A stretch of 64,000 nucleotides of DNA from Paenibacillus cellulosilyticus (GTDB lineage: Bacteria; Bacillota; Bacilli; Paenibacillales; Paenibacillaceae), in contig NZ_QGTQ01000022.1 of NCBI RefSeq assembly GCF_003182255.1, positions 1 through 64,000 on the forward strand, written 5' to 3'. Shown piece after piece: positions 1 to 8,713 of the stretch. Numbering within the stretch: the stretch's first letter is position 1; each line of letters opens with the position of its first letter. Under the pieces are notes generated by a model, which was not told where the DNA came from, did not search any database, and was given only the letters and a program-made list of their open reading frames with translations. A program made the position numbers and the translations under genes.

Positions 1-39
1 GATGGGTTTTAGGACATTGATCCGTTCAACCCCCATCAT
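1..39 (-). CDS. 5' end of a minus-strand gene cut by the window edge
   Basis: Only about 13 codons are inside the window. On the minus strand a strong ribosome site (AAAAAAAGGAG) is followed about eight bases later by ATG ATG and an open frame reading MMGVERINVLKPI to the edge. The quality of the ribosome site is the main support. The second ATG (position 36) is an equally possible start. Thirteen residues are too few to name a family. Confidence 0.5.
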   Translation of the reverse strand, partial: MMGVERINVLKPI

Positions 40-305
40 ACGAGGCGCTCCTTTTTTTGTCCAAGCTCAAATCTTAGACTCTACAGGAATGTTTAGAGTT
101 GAAACAGACACTAATAGAAACGAATAAGCCCTGTCACAACCGTACAGTTGACTCGGTAGACTGTATAGAAACAACGCCGGACCATCATCATTTTGGGGGA
201 GGGAGGCTCGTTGTTGTAATATTTTAACTTTGGCTGATTCGAAGGCTCTATCACATGGTAATATTATCAAATCGAGCTATCGTAGAAAGGTGGTCGTATA
301 GAAGG

Positions 306-434
306 ATGAGTGAGATTGATACGAGCCAGTTCATCACGACGGAGGAGAAGCTAACAAGATCATATGAGCTTGTTATCAGCTCCCCAGACGCTCATGCAAT
401 GATGATGTTCTTTATGGCGTGTGGGAGGAAGTAG
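306..434 (+). CDS. small hypothetical protein (42 aa)
   Basis: A 42-codon open frame begins MSEIDTSQFITTEEKL and ends MMMFFMACGRK. It is preceded by a GAAAGG stretch rather far upstream and ends 38 bases before the phosphotransferase gene in the same direction, so it could be a leader peptide or the first gene of a short unit. No domain is recognised. It may be chance; conservation in relatives would decide. Confidence 0.3.
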   Translation: MSEIDTSQFITTEEKLTRSYELVISSPDAHAMMMFFMACGRK

Positions 435-472
435 TGACATGCCGATAACTCTCCCAGATAGGAGAATGCGAG

Positions 473-1453
473 ATGTCCGTGACGACGACAGCAGATGCCA
501 TTCGAGACGATCTATTCAACTGTATTACTAGCATCTTCGGAATTCATATCAACGACTACACGCAGATCGAGCAGGGATACTTGAATCTAAAATGGATGAT
601 CGATACCGACATTGGAGGCTTGTTCGTCAAGCAGTACAACAAGACTCGGTATCCGGATCGGCTCATGAATGGGCTTGAGATATCGTTAAATCATCAATCC
701 AATCTATACAGGCAAGGAATTCCCACCCCTGAGCTGTTCGCTCATCAGGGGAAGCACGTGCTAGTGACTCCTTCTGGAGAGCGTTTCGTGTTGATGCGTC
801 AATGTGGGGGGAATATCATTCAACCGGGCTCAGCTAATGAGACTCAAATGTATACGTTGGGACAAGTGGTAGGCAAAATGCATACGCTGCTAAACGCAAA
901 CCCCACAGATAGGCCGCTGCACTGGGATATTCGTTGCAAGAAAGAGATGGACGAGCTCTGGCACACCAGATGGCTTCATGCCAATACGAGACAGTGTGCG
1001 GCCACAATCAAAGCTTTAGAGGCTCAGCGGAAAATTCTCGATAAGACGGACGTAGAGTTATTCTCGAACTGTGAGCGGGGATGGGGGCATTGGGATCTTT
1101 TCGCCGATAATCTATTGTTTCAACCAGATGCCGTATCAGCTATTCTTGATTTCGATCGTTTGAATTACGTATATCCCGAGTTCGATATTTCGCGGCCGAT
1201 CTTGTCTTGCGCGTTAGATCCGCGTACGCTCCCTGTTGAGAAAGTACGTGCTTTTGTCAGCGGGTATCGGGAATACAATGCGTTATCCACGCCAAAATTA
1301 ATCCGATCCATCAAGCTAACGTGGTGGAAGGAAGCGGAGTGGGTGACGGTAGAGCAGGAGTATGACTCTACACCGATCAAGCGGTTTAGGGTTGAAAATA
1401 ACTGGGTTAGCGACCACTGGGATCACCTTGAGGATCTATTCGCAGCTATCTAA
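473..1453 (+). CDS. phosphotransferase of the APH/choline kinase-like family
   Basis: The 326-residue protein has the C-lobe signature of the aminoglycoside phosphotransferase/choline-kinase fold. GHWDLFADNLLF near residue 205 corresponds to the catalytic HxDxxxxNxL loop, and ILDFDRLNYVY near 224 corresponds to the Mg-binding D-F-D motif. An N-lobe lysine is plausible in GGLFVKQYN. Such proteins phosphorylate small hydroxyl compounds or spore-coat components (CotS-like); the substrate cannot be read from sequence. The ATG start has AGGAG about nine bases upstream. The gene is followed by a hairpin terminator shared with the convergent peptidase gene. True antibiotic resistance is unlikely because the protein is divergent and chromosomal in context. 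Confidence 0.8.
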   Translation: MSVTTTADAIRDDLFNCITSIFGIHINDYTQIEQGYLNLKWMIDTDIGGLFVKQYNKTRYPDRLMNGLEISLNHQSNLYRQGIPTPELFAHQGKHVLVTPSGERFVLMRQCGGNIIQPGSANETQMYTLGQVVGKMHTLLNANPTDRPLHWDIRCKKEMDELWHTRWLHANTRQCAATIKALEAQRKILDKTDVELFSNCERGWGHWDLFADNLLFQPDAVSAILDFDRLNYVYPEFDISRPILSCALDPRTLPVEKVRAFVSGYREYNALSTPKLIRSIKLTWWKEAEWVTVEQEYDSTPIKRFRVENNWVSDHWDHLEDLFAAI

Positions 1454-1467
1454 GTCTTAACATAACG

Positions 1468-1494
1468 AAAAGCCATCCATTACGGATGGCTTTT
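1468..1494. terminator. bidirectional intrinsic terminator
   Basis: Perfect 11-bp arms AAAAGCCATCC / GGATGGCTTTT with a 5-base loop lie between two convergent genes. A-run and T-run on both sides allow use on either strand. Confidence 0.9.
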
Positions 1495-1516
1495 CTCATG
1501 CAACATGAACAAATCC

Positions 1517-3949
1517 TTACCAGATCGAGACACGCTCATCTGGCGGTAAGTACATCTCATCTTCTTCCGTGATGCCATACACCTTGTAGAAGCTATCGAG
1601 CATCTGGAGCACGAAGTTTACTCTCACTTTGCCCGGCGGATGAGGGTCGAACTGCAAGTATCCAATAATTGTATCGACAGGCATCCATAAGGCAAAAGCG
1701 TGAGCGAACCCTTCGAATACTTGGGACAAATCTGCGTTCGGATCATCGTCTGCGATATCGAGCACGCACGACAGGCCGCCCAAGTCCGCAATCGTTTCCC
1801 CGAGCGTCAGCTCGCCGTTAACGTAATTGTCAGGCACGAACTCAATGTTGGACAGCTCTGCTGCCAATTGGGCAGCACGCTTCTGGAATTCGGCGTAATC
1901 CTCGTCCGTCCACCAATTACTCACATTGCCGTCTTTGTCGTATTGCGCACCGTTGATATCAAAAGCATGGGAGATTTCATGGCCGATAATCGCACCGATA
2001 GCACCCAAGTTCTGCTCGCGGCTTGCGTTTGGATCATAGAACGGCGCCTGCAGAATCGCAGCTGGGAACACAATGCTGTTGGATGTCGGGTCATAAAATG
2101 CGTTGACTGTCATTACCGGCATAATACTCCATTCGTCCAAGGAGTACGGCTTGTTAAATACTTGCTTGAGTGCCGATTCGTAAACGACTGACGTTTGCAT
2201 CATGGCATCAAACAAGGTGCCGCCGTCCGCTGCACTCGTGAAGCTATAATTCAGCGTCGATTCCCATTTGTCAGGGTAGCCGATGTATACGCTGATGCTT
2301 TTCAGCTTCTCGATCGCTTTTGCTTTTGTTTCGTCGCTCATCCAGGTGAGGTCTTTGAGCCGAACCTCGTACTTGGCGATGATCTCGTTCACGATATTTT
2401 CTACATCTTTCTTGCTGGATTCGGAGAAATAATGGCTGACATAGGCTTTATCGAACGCCTGAGATTCATAGGCTTGTGCTAGAGCGGCCGCACGTTCTTC
2501 TACTGGAACCTTATCGGGCAAAATGCCCATCAATACTTGCGTTAATTCGTTCCCGATGTCTTGCGCGTCTTCGGAGAAAGCATCTCTATACTGTTGGTAC
2601 GTGTTGACGGTCAGCATATCTTTGATCGTCTGTAAATTCTGATCGGTAACGAGGCTGTCAGCGAATTTGATATAGTCCTGCTCTGGTGAGTAGACCGTCA
2701 TCGTGGCAGGCAGATTGTAGAATCGAGTCAGCAGGTCAGCAAGCCCTGAGTTTGCCGTCGCCTTCTTCATCTCGTCCCATGTCGATTTTGTAAAAAGAGT
2801 TTTCGGATCTTGCATTTGCTCAGGTGGTGTAGCCTTGGCGGCAAGTTGTTTCTCGAGCTCAAAAATCGCTTCTGCACGTTCGGAGAGACGGTCTTTCTCG
2901 CCGGTATAGCTTAGCACTTGTTCAATGTAAGAACGGTAAGCCTTTTGAACATTCTTCATAGATGAATCGTCGGAATAATAGATCGAGGAACCTAGACCAA
3001 GCGAGGAGCCTGCGAACAGCATGGCGTACTTGGATCGGTCGCCCATCGTGTCCTCCAACGGCTGGAAAGCGATGAACGGAACGAAGTTGAACCGATCCCA
3101 ATACTTATCGGATAGTGCTCTTAAGCCTGCGACGTCTTTGACAGCGTATAGCTCGTCCAAATAAGGACGGAGCTTATCGATACCGTTCTCACGTGCATCT
3201 ACATCCGTATACAAATCATAGAATTCAGCCGCTCTCCACTCAGAGGACCCTTTCACGGCCTTATCTTTATTATCGAGCAGTTGATCCATAATTTCGGAGC
3301 GGGTGTCGTCCAGCTTCTTGGTGACATCCACGAAGGTTCCAGCCATTGGATAGCCAGGGTAGATCACCGGATCTGCGAGGTATTTGCGGTTCGTGTACAG
3401 ATAGAAGTCGTCTTTCAGTCCGACTTGTTTGACCCCGTAAGGGTTATTCGCCGCAGCTTGTGCCACGTATGAGAGGGTTGCTACAAAGCTGTTTGCTTGC
3501 TCAACGGTAACATTGTGAGTAGAGAGGCCCAAGTCGTCCAATAGTCCGAAATCGTCCAACGCTGCATAATAAGGTGCAGCCCATACTGGAACGTCCGCAA
3601 GGCTATCGCTGGCTTCGATGCCTTTCCATGAAAGAATATTACACGCAATAACGGCTAATTCGGGTCCTGTTACGATTGCATTAGGCTGAAACTTGTTTCC
3701 GCCCTTACCCTTCATATAGCCGACCGTTACAGCAATTGCGATAGCTTTGGCATTCGGATCGCTGGATGGTACGTCAGAGAATGTTTGTTGCGGGTTGTCT
3801 ACTGTGATTTGGAACGTCTCATTGATCAATGCTGCCAGCTGTCCTCTTGTAATGAGTGTGTCGTTGGCTGCATATGCCTGAGAGAGTCCAATGCTGAACG
3901 CTAGTACGAGCGCTAGCAAGCCTGCGATAGAGCGTCTAATTGATTTCAC
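1517..3949 (-). CDS. secreted M13 (neprilysin-like) zinc metallopeptidase with N-terminal SLH-like region
   Basis: The 810-residue precursor starts with a signal peptide (about residues 1-27, ending QAYA). Residues 28-160 look like S-layer-homology repeats (FSDVPSSDPNAKAIAIAV, YMKGKGGNKFQPNAIVT), which would tether it to secondary wall polymer. The M13 body follows: substrate-binding VNAFYDP, zinc site HEISH at about 657-661, and third ligand Glu in GETIAD at about 718. The C-terminus ends SIW without the cysteine of the mammalian CxxW ending. The start is GTG with AGGAGG eight bases upstream. Function inferred: cleavage of peptides at the cell surface. The promoter carries 11-bp spaced direct repeats. 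Confidence 0.93.
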   Translation of the reverse strand: MKSIRRSIAGLLALVLAFSIGLSQAYAANDTLITRGQLAALINETFQITVDNPQQTFSDVPSSDPNAKAIAIAVTVGYMKGKGGNKFQPNAIVTGPELAVIACNILSWKGIEASDSLADVPVWAAPYYAALDDFGLLDDLGLSTHNVTVEQANSFVATLSYVAQAAANNPYGVKQVGLKDDFYLYTNRKYLADPVIYPGYPMAGTFVDVTKKLDDTRSEIMDQLLDNKDKAVKGSSEWRAAEFYDLYTDVDARENGIDKLRPYLDELYAVKDVAGLRALSDKYWDRFNFVPFIAFQPLEDTMGDRSKYAMLFAGSSLGLGSSIYYSDDSSMKNVQKAYRSYIEQVLSYTGEKDRLSERAEAIFELEKQLAAKATPPEQMQDPKTLFTKSTWDEMKKATANSGLADLLTRFYNLPATMTVYSPEQDYIKFADSLVTDQNLQTIKDMLTVNTYQQYRDAFSEDAQDIGNELTQVLMGILPDKVPVEERAAALAQAYESQAFDKAYVSHYFSESSKKDVENIVNEIIAKYEVRLKDLTWMSDETKAKAIEKLKSISVYIGYPDKWESTLNYSFTSAADGGTLFDAMMQTSVVYESALKQVFNKPYSLDEWSIMPVMTVNAFYDPTSNSIVFPAAILQAPFYDPNASREQNLGAIGAIIGHEISHAFDINGAQYDKDGNVSNWWTDEDYAEFQKRAAQLAAELSNIEFVPDNYVNGELTLGETIADLGGLSCVLDIADDDPNADLSQVFEGFAHAFALWMPVDTIIGYLQFDPHPPGKVRVNFVLQMLDSFYKVYGITEEDEMYLPPDERVSIW

Positions 3950-3982
3950 AAATGAACCTCCTAGTTAATTTTTACCAGTCAT

Positions 3983-4037
3983 ATTGTAGCATAGATAGAT
4001 TTATAAGGTAGATAAAGAAGTGATAAAGAAGTGATAA
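3983..4037 (-). promoter_or_regulatory. M13 peptidase promoter with three OmpR-type direct repeats
   Basis: On the minus strand a TACAAT -10 lies at 3988-3983, about 35 bases before the GTG start. Upstream are three direct repeats TTATCA, TTATCA, TTATCT (4037-4032, 4026-4021, 4015-4010), each separated by five bases, so the period is exactly 11 bp. The nearest repeat overlaps the weak -35 region. This is the geometry bound by PhoB/PhoP/OmpR-family response regulators; the six-base unit is close to, but not identical with, the PhoP consensus TTHACA. Confidence 0.55.
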
Positions 4038-4351
4038 AGAAAGGCTCCCCGTTACCAGTGTAGGCTCCAGAAGCCATCCCGGCTTCACATAATGTTCATA
4101 AATGGTCAACACCGCTCTAAACCCTTGTAACGAATAACGCTTGAATGACCTCTAAGGATGGCTCCGGCTGCATAGGTGTATCCTCCATACCGGACAATGG
4201 CGAAATATAACGATATTTCCGAGAAAAATGGGGCACTCTCCTTTCTCAGCAACTGGAGATTGGAGGGAGGTTTAAGGTAATAATCGCAGCGCCGATAACC
4301 CTGATAGTCGGCCCGCACTAAGCTCGTGGACCTATCTTCCAAATTATTTCA

Positions 4352-4401
4352 TTGACAACCATTTCTATTGGCTTTATAGTGACGTTGATAATCATTATCA
4401 A
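4352..4401 (+). promoter_or_regulatory. sigma-A promoter with overlapping Fur box for the siderophore operon
   Basis: TTGACA (4352-4357), a 17-bp spacer and TATAGT (4375-4380) form a near-consensus promoter. Immediately downstream, TTGATAATCATTATCAA (4385-4401) contains the perfect 7-1-7 inverted repeat TGATAAT-N-ATTATCA, the classic Fur box. It covers the expected transcription start, so iron-bound Fur should repress. The remaining ~400 bases back to the peptidase gene hold the repeats described for that promoter and otherwise nothing recognised. Confidence 0.92.
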
Positions 4402-4439
4402 CAACTTCAAAAATATAAATAAGGGAAGGTCATGTCACA

Positions 4440-5546
4440 ATGAATACCAAACGTAACATCTCTTTCAGAACGCTCTTTATTCTCTCGATCGTACTAATCA
4501 TCGCGCTTGCGGGCTGCTCGAGCAGCAGCAAATCCGATTCGACGACAGAGCCGGCTAAGACGAGTGATACGGCAAGCACGGACGCGACAACGACGGAAGG
4601 TTCTACGACTGAACAGGCTGACGCTGAAGTGCAGTACCCAATCACGATCAAGCATGCGTTTGGCGAGACGGTTATCGAGAAGAAGCCTGAACGTGTTGCT
4701 ACGATTTCATGGGCGAACCATGACGTTGCGCTCGCACTCGGCGTCGTGCCTGTAGGTTTCTCGGCGGCGAACTACGGCGTTGAGGACGGAAGCGGAATGC
4801 TGCCATGGACGGCTGCGAAGCTGAAAGAGCTCGGCGCAGATACGCCAAACATTTTCCAAGATACGGACGGACTTGATTACGAGAAGATCTCGGATGCGCA
4901 GCCAGATGTCATCCTCGCTGCATACTCGGGTATCACGAAAGAAGAGTATGAGACGCTTAGCCAAATCGCACCAGTTATCGCTTATCAATCGCAGCCTTGG
5001 GTAACGTCCTGGCGTGAGCAGGTTGAATTCAACTCTAAGGGCATGGGTATGGAAAAGGAAGGCCAGCAGCTCATTAAAGATACGGAGAAGCTGATTGCTG
5101 ATAAAGCAGCTGAGCATCCGAGCATCAAAGGCAAGAAAGCCGTATTTGCTTACATCTCGCCGCAAGATTTGTCTTCCGTTTCGATCTATACACCTGGTGA
5201 TCCACGCGGTGAGTTCCTTGAAGAGATCGGCATGGTGTTCCCGGACAGCGTTAAGAATCTCGTTAAAGAAGATTCCGGCTTCTATCTCCAATTGAGCGCT
5301 GAGAATGCGGACGTTCTGAATGATGCAGATATCATCGTAAGCTATGCGGATGATGCTGTGCTGAAGACGCTGCAAGCGGATCCTGTATTCGGCAAAATTC
5401 CAGCAATCAAACGCGGCTCTGTCGTATTCATTAAAGACGGCACGCCGCTCGCGGCAGCAGGCAACCCGAACCCGCTCTCGATCGCATACACGATTGACGA
5501 ATACCTGGGTCTGATCGACGCAGCTGTAGCCAAAATCAATGGCTAG
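4440..5546 (+). CDS. iron-siderophore ABC transporter substrate-binding lipoprotein
   Basis: The 368-residue protein has a lipoprotein signal ending in LAGC (Cys about 26), a Ser/Thr-rich linker to about residue 62, then a periplasmic-binding fold of the FecB/FhuD class (PF01497): KKPERVATISWANHDVALAL, then EKISDAQPDVILAAYSGI. It captures ferric siderophore outside the membrane and hands it to the two permeases downstream. GGGAAGG lies ten bases before ATG. Its stop overlaps the next gene by eight bases. It is most like the YfiY/YfiZ/YfhA group (hydroxamate/citrate siderophores) by organisation; the exact ligand is not readable. Confidence 0.92.
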   Translation: MNTKRNISFRTLFILSIVLIIALAGCSSSSKSDSTTEPAKTSDTASTDATTTEGSTTEQADAEVQYPITIKHAFGETVIEKKPERVATISWANHDVALALGVVPVGFSAANYGVEDGSGMLPWTAAKLKELGADTPNIFQDTDGLDYEKISDAQPDVILAAYSGITKEEYETLSQIAPVIAYQSQPWVTSWREQVEFNSKGMGMEKEGQQLIKDTEKLIADKAAEHPSIKGKKAVFAYISPQDLSSVSIYTPGDPRGEFLEEIGMVFPDSVKNLVKEDSGFYLQLSAENADVLNDADIIVSYADDAVLKTLQADPVFGKIPAIKRGSVVFIKDGTPLAAAGNPNPLSIAYTIDEYLGLIDAAVAKING

Positions 5547-6579
5547 TACAACGACTTCAACCAACAGACAGGTAAGCCTGCATATACCGAAGCATTTTAC
5601 GAAAGTGCTGGTGATCTGCATCATCCTGCTTGCGCTATGTGTGCTTGCTTCTCTCGTGTTCGGATCTCGTGTGGTGCGGTGGAATGATCTGATTGACGGG
5701 TTGTTCCACCCGGACGCCGATTCCTTCGAGGCGAGTGTCGTACATAAGCGGATTTCGCGGACAGTCTTCGGACTGTTCTGCGGAGCAGCGCTTGGCGTAT
5801 CCGGATCGCTTATGCAGGCGGTTACTCGAAACCCGATCGCAGACCCTAGTATTCTAGGTGTCAATACAGGGGCATCGCTGTTTGTTGTTTGTGGGATTGC
5901 GTTCTTGAACATTAACACCGCCGGCCAATATATTTGGCTGGCATTGGTCGGTGCGATGCTCACCGCAATATTCGTATACGGAATCGGCTCTATGGGACGT
6001 GGCGGCGCCACGCCCCTTAAGCTTGTATTAGCAGGAGCCGCCACAAGCGCTGCCCTATCTTCACTTGTTAGTGCAATTATGATCCCGCGATCTTTCGTCA
6101 TGGATAAATTCCGATTCTGGCAAGTAGGCAGCGTCGGAGCAGGGAATTGGGATGTCATTGGAACGTTCGCGCCGTTTCTGATCGTCGGCATTATACTGGC
6201 GTTTGTTACTGCCCCGGCATTGAATGCGCTGGCTCTCGGGGATGAAGTTGCGACGGGGCTAGGCGTTCGTACGGGAACGCTCCGATTGATTGCTGCGGTT
6301 GCAGGCGTCCTATTATGCGGCGCGGTGACGGCGCTGGCTGGTCCAATCGGCTTTATCGGACTGCTCGCTACGCACGTTATGCGTTTAGTGCTGGGGTCTG
6401 ATCTACGTTACGTTATCCCGATGTCAGCCCTTTCCGGGGCGATCGTGTTGACTCTATCGGATGTAATCGGCAGAGTTGTCGGCAGCCCTGGCGAGCTTGA
6501 AGTTGGTGTTGTTACCGCATTCGTCGGTGCTCCGATTCTGATTCTAATAGCGATGAAAGCGAAAGTGCGTTCATTATGA
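5539..6579 (+). CDS. FecCD-family siderophore ABC permease (first subunit)
   Basis: The 346-residue integral membrane protein has the FecCD/BtuC signature GAALGVSGSLMQAVTRNP followed by IADPSILGVNTGAS, and about nine to ten hydrophobic segments. It pairs with the next gene product to form the channel. The ATG lies inside the preceding coding region (8-base overlap) and has no good ribosome site of its own, so translation is probably coupled. Fur control follows from the upstream operon promoter. Confidence 0.93.
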   Translation: MASTTTSTNRQVSLHIPKHFTKVLVICIILLALCVLASLVFGSRVVRWNDLIDGLFHPDADSFEASVVHKRISRTVFGLFCGAALGVSGSLMQAVTRNPIADPSILGVNTGASLFVVCGIAFLNINTAGQYIWLALVGAMLTAIFVYGIGSMGRGGATPLKLVLAGAATSAALSSLVSAIMIPRSFVMDKFRFWQVGSVGAGNWDVIGTFAPFLIVGIILAFVTAPALNALALGDEVATGLGVRTGTLRLIAAVAGVLLCGAVTALAGPIGFIGLLATHVMRLVLGSDLRYVIPMSALSGAIVLTLSDVIGRVVGSPGELEVGVVTAFVGAPILILIAMKAKVRSL

Positions 6580-7610
6580 CAACTAATACGATTGCTTACA
6601 TTATGGCAGGAAGACGTGTGCGCCAACGTCGGTGGATTATGGTTACGAGCATACTGGCCGTTCTATCCGTCGCGTTGTGCTGTGCCATGCTGATGCTGGG
6701 GAACACGATCTATCCTGTCCAAGACGTTCTTCGTGCGCTCGCCGGAGAGAAGATTAAAGGCGTCTCCTTCGCCGTGAACACGATACGGTTGCCGAGAATG
6801 CTGGCAGGTTTGCTGGCTGGATTCGCTTTCGGCATCGCCGGCCATACGTTTCAGACGATGCTGCGCAACCCGCTGGCGAACCCGAATGTAATCGGCATTA
6901 CATCGGGCTCAGGCGCGGCGGCGGTATTCTGTATTACGATGATCCATGCTAGCGATACGGTCGTTTCGATCGCTTCGGTTGCTGCCGGTCTTGTGACGAC
7001 CATCATTATTTATTTGCTCTCCAACAATGGCAGAACGTTCTCGATCGGTCGATTGATTCTGATCGGTATCGGGATACAGGCTATGCTGGATTCGGTTATT
7101 TCGTATTTGATGTTAAAAAGCGCGCAATACGATCTCCCAGCCGTGATGAGATGGCTCAGCGGCAGTCTCAACAACTCGAAGATGAATGAGCTTCCGCCGC
7201 TTGTTGTGACGATTGTTATATTTGCTCCAATCATCATTTTGCTGGGCAAACATTTAAGCATATTGGAGCTTGGCGAGCAGTCCGCAACCTCGCTTGGTGT
7301 GAACGCGAACAAGACGCGCGTCGCGCTTATTGTGAGCGCGGTCATTATGATCTCCATTGCTACTTCGATTACGGGTCCAATTGCTTTCGTTGCATTTCTT
7401 GCGGGTCCGATTGCCAAACGATTAGTAGGAGCGGGCTTCTCGGGTGCCATTCCTGCTGGTCTGGTCGGCGTTATTCTCGTATTGGCATCAGATCTTATCG
7501 GACAATTTGCTTTTGAGACTCGATTCCCTGTCGGCATCATAACGGGCATACTCGGAGCACCGTACTTGATCTACTTGCTAATTCGGATGAATCGGAAGGG
7601 AGACTTATAA
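6576..7610 (+). CDS. FecCD-family siderophore ABC permease (second subunit)
   Basis: The 344-residue membrane protein carries the paralogous signature GFAFGIAGHTFQTMLRNPL and ANPNVIGITSGSG. It overlaps the first permease by four bases (ATGA), which again suggests translational coupling. The C-terminal part contains TGPIAFVAFLAGPIAKRL, the cytoplasmic coupling-helix region that meets the ATPase. It is the partner of the first permease in ferric-siderophore import. Confidence 0.93.
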   Translation: MTTNTIAYIMAGRRVRQRRWIMVTSILAVLSVALCCAMLMLGNTIYPVQDVLRALAGEKIKGVSFAVNTIRLPRMLAGLLAGFAFGIAGHTFQTMLRNPLANPNVIGITSGSGAAAVFCITMIHASDTVVSIASVAAGLVTTIIIYLLSNNGRTFSIGRLILIGIGIQAMLDSVISYLMLKSAQYDLPAVMRWLSGSLNNSKMNELPPLVVTIVIFAPIIILLGKHLSILELGEQSATSLGVNANKTRVALIVSAVIMISIATSITGPIAFVAFLAGPIAKRLVGAGFSGAIPAGLVGVILVLASDLIGQFAFETRFPVGIITGILGAPYLIYLLIRMNRKGDL

Positions 7611-8506
7611 TGAAGGCGACACATACGTTTCAAGCGGAGCAGACTATTTCGGGCTACGAGAACAAGACGATTGTTCAGGGCATCAGCTTGTCGATCCCAA
7701 GCAACAAAATAAGCGTCATCATCGGGGCGAACGCCTGCGGCAAGTCGACGCTGCTGAAGACGCTGGCAAGACTTATTAAGCCAACTTCGGGCAGCATTAC
7801 GCTCGATGGCAAGCAGATCGACAAAATCCCGCCGAAGCAGCTGGCTCGCGTGCTCGGATTGCTGCCGCAGTCTCCGATCGTTCCGGAAGGCATTTCGGTC
7901 GCGGACTTGGTTGGCCGCGGACGGTTTCCGCACCAAACGCTGTTCAGCGGCTGGTCGAAGAAGGACTACGAGGCTGTCGCCGAAGCGATGGAGATCATGA
8001 AGATTACGGAGCTGGCGAATCAGAATATTGATGAACTGTCGGGCGGTCAGCGTCAGCGGGTCTGGATTGCGATGGCGCTGGCGCAGCAAACCGATATTTT
8101 GTTCCTCGACGAACCAACAACGTTCCTCGATATTACGTATCAGGTCGAGATACTCGATCTGCTCACGGATCTTAACCGCAAGCATGGAACGACCATCGTT
8201 ATGGTGCTTCATGATATCAACCTGTCGTCGCGTTATGCCGATCATATCTTCGCGCTGCGCCAGGGCAAGCTTGTAGCTGAAGGAGCACCATCCGAGGTTA
8301 TCACGAGCGAATTAGTGAAAGATATCTTCGGCATGGACAGCGCCGTCATTCAAGATCCGGTGTCCGGTACGCCATTGATCGTGCCGATCGGACGGCATCA
8401 TGTGAAGCCAGTCACGCCTGCGAATCCTGCAGCTCCTGCGACCCCTACGGCTCCAGTGGATTCTACAGTGCCTGCAAAACCAGCAGATCCTGTACTTACT
8501 TTTTAA
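7610..8506 (+). CDS. siderophore ABC transporter ATPase with Pro/Ala/Thr-rich tail
   Basis: The 298-residue nucleotide-binding protein is of the FecE/FhuC/YusV type. Walker A GANACGKST lies near residue 40 (Ala where Gly is usual, Ala for Pro), signature LSGGQRQR near 143, Walker B ILFLDEPTTFLD near 163, and H-loop VMVLHDINLS near 200. Families of this type end at about 260-270 residues. Here an extra tail of about 33 residues alternates Pro, Ala, Thr and Val (TPANPAAPATPTAP). The gene shares one base with the permease stop (TAATG) and has GGAAGGGAG upstream. It powers ferric-siderophore import. Confidence 0.93.
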   Translation: MKATHTFQAEQTISGYENKTIVQGISLSIPSNKISVIIGANACGKSTLLKTLARLIKPTSGSITLDGKQIDKIPPKQLARVLGLLPQSPIVPEGISVADLVGRGRFPHQTLFSGWSKKDYEAVAEAMEIMKITELANQNIDELSGGQRQRVWIAMALAQQTDILFLDEPTTFLDITYQVEILDLLTDLNRKHGTTIVMVLHDINLSSRYADHIFALRQGKLVAEGAPSEVITSELVKDIFGMDSAVIQDPVSGTPLIVPIGRHHVKPVTPANPAAPATPTAPVDSTVPAKPADPVLTF

Positions 8507-8523
8507 CTTGCACTTTACGTAAC

Positions 8524-8577
8524 CTCCTCAAGTGTCTGCTCATGCGACCTGCATGCAGTGGCGCTTGGGGAGTTTTT
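8524..8577 (+). terminator. intrinsic terminator after siderophore operon
   Basis: Arms CTCCTCAAG / CTTGGGGAG (one G-T pair) enclose a secondary palindrome TGCATGCAG and are followed by TTTTT. Confidence 0.75.
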
Positions 8578-8671
8578 CTTTATAGCTGTCTCTTAATCGT
8601 AATCTCCTATGATCCTCTCAATCATTTCTATTTGCTCCATTACCCTCTATAATATTTATTTGGAAAAATAG

Positions 8672-8696
8672 GGAACTATCCCCGAGCTGATTCGTC
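8672..8696 (+). promoter_or_regulatory. ECF-type promoter, probable autoregulation of the sigma gene
   Basis: GGAAC (8672-8676), 16 bases, then CGTC (8693-8696) matches the GGAAC...CGTC pattern of many ECF sigma factors and lies directly before the sigma gene. The predicted start site would leave almost no leader, since the ribosome site begins at about 8705; this is a caveat. A TATAAT at 8648-8653 upstream could give basal sigma-A transcription but has no good -35. Confidence 0.6.
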
Positions 8697-8713
8697 TACT
8701 TGTCGAGGTGAAT

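Noticed and set aside
67-270. 67-codon minus-strand frame near the left edge
   Set aside because: No ribosome site and no recognisable protein pattern; its start is not near any promoter.
473-1453. Antibiotic resistance by an aminoglycoside phosphotransferase
   Set aside because: The kinase fold is present but the context is chromosomal and the protein does not match a known resistance enzyme; choline- or CotS-like kinases fit as well.
4106-4342. 78-codon minus-strand frame in the Fur-promoter region
   Set aside because: No ribosome site or family, and it overlaps the upstream region of a well-defined operon promoter.
4707-6191. 494-codon antisense frame over the siderophore binding protein and permease genes
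   Set aside because: It is the mirror of two clear genes; composition is typical of antisense of GC-rich coding DNA.
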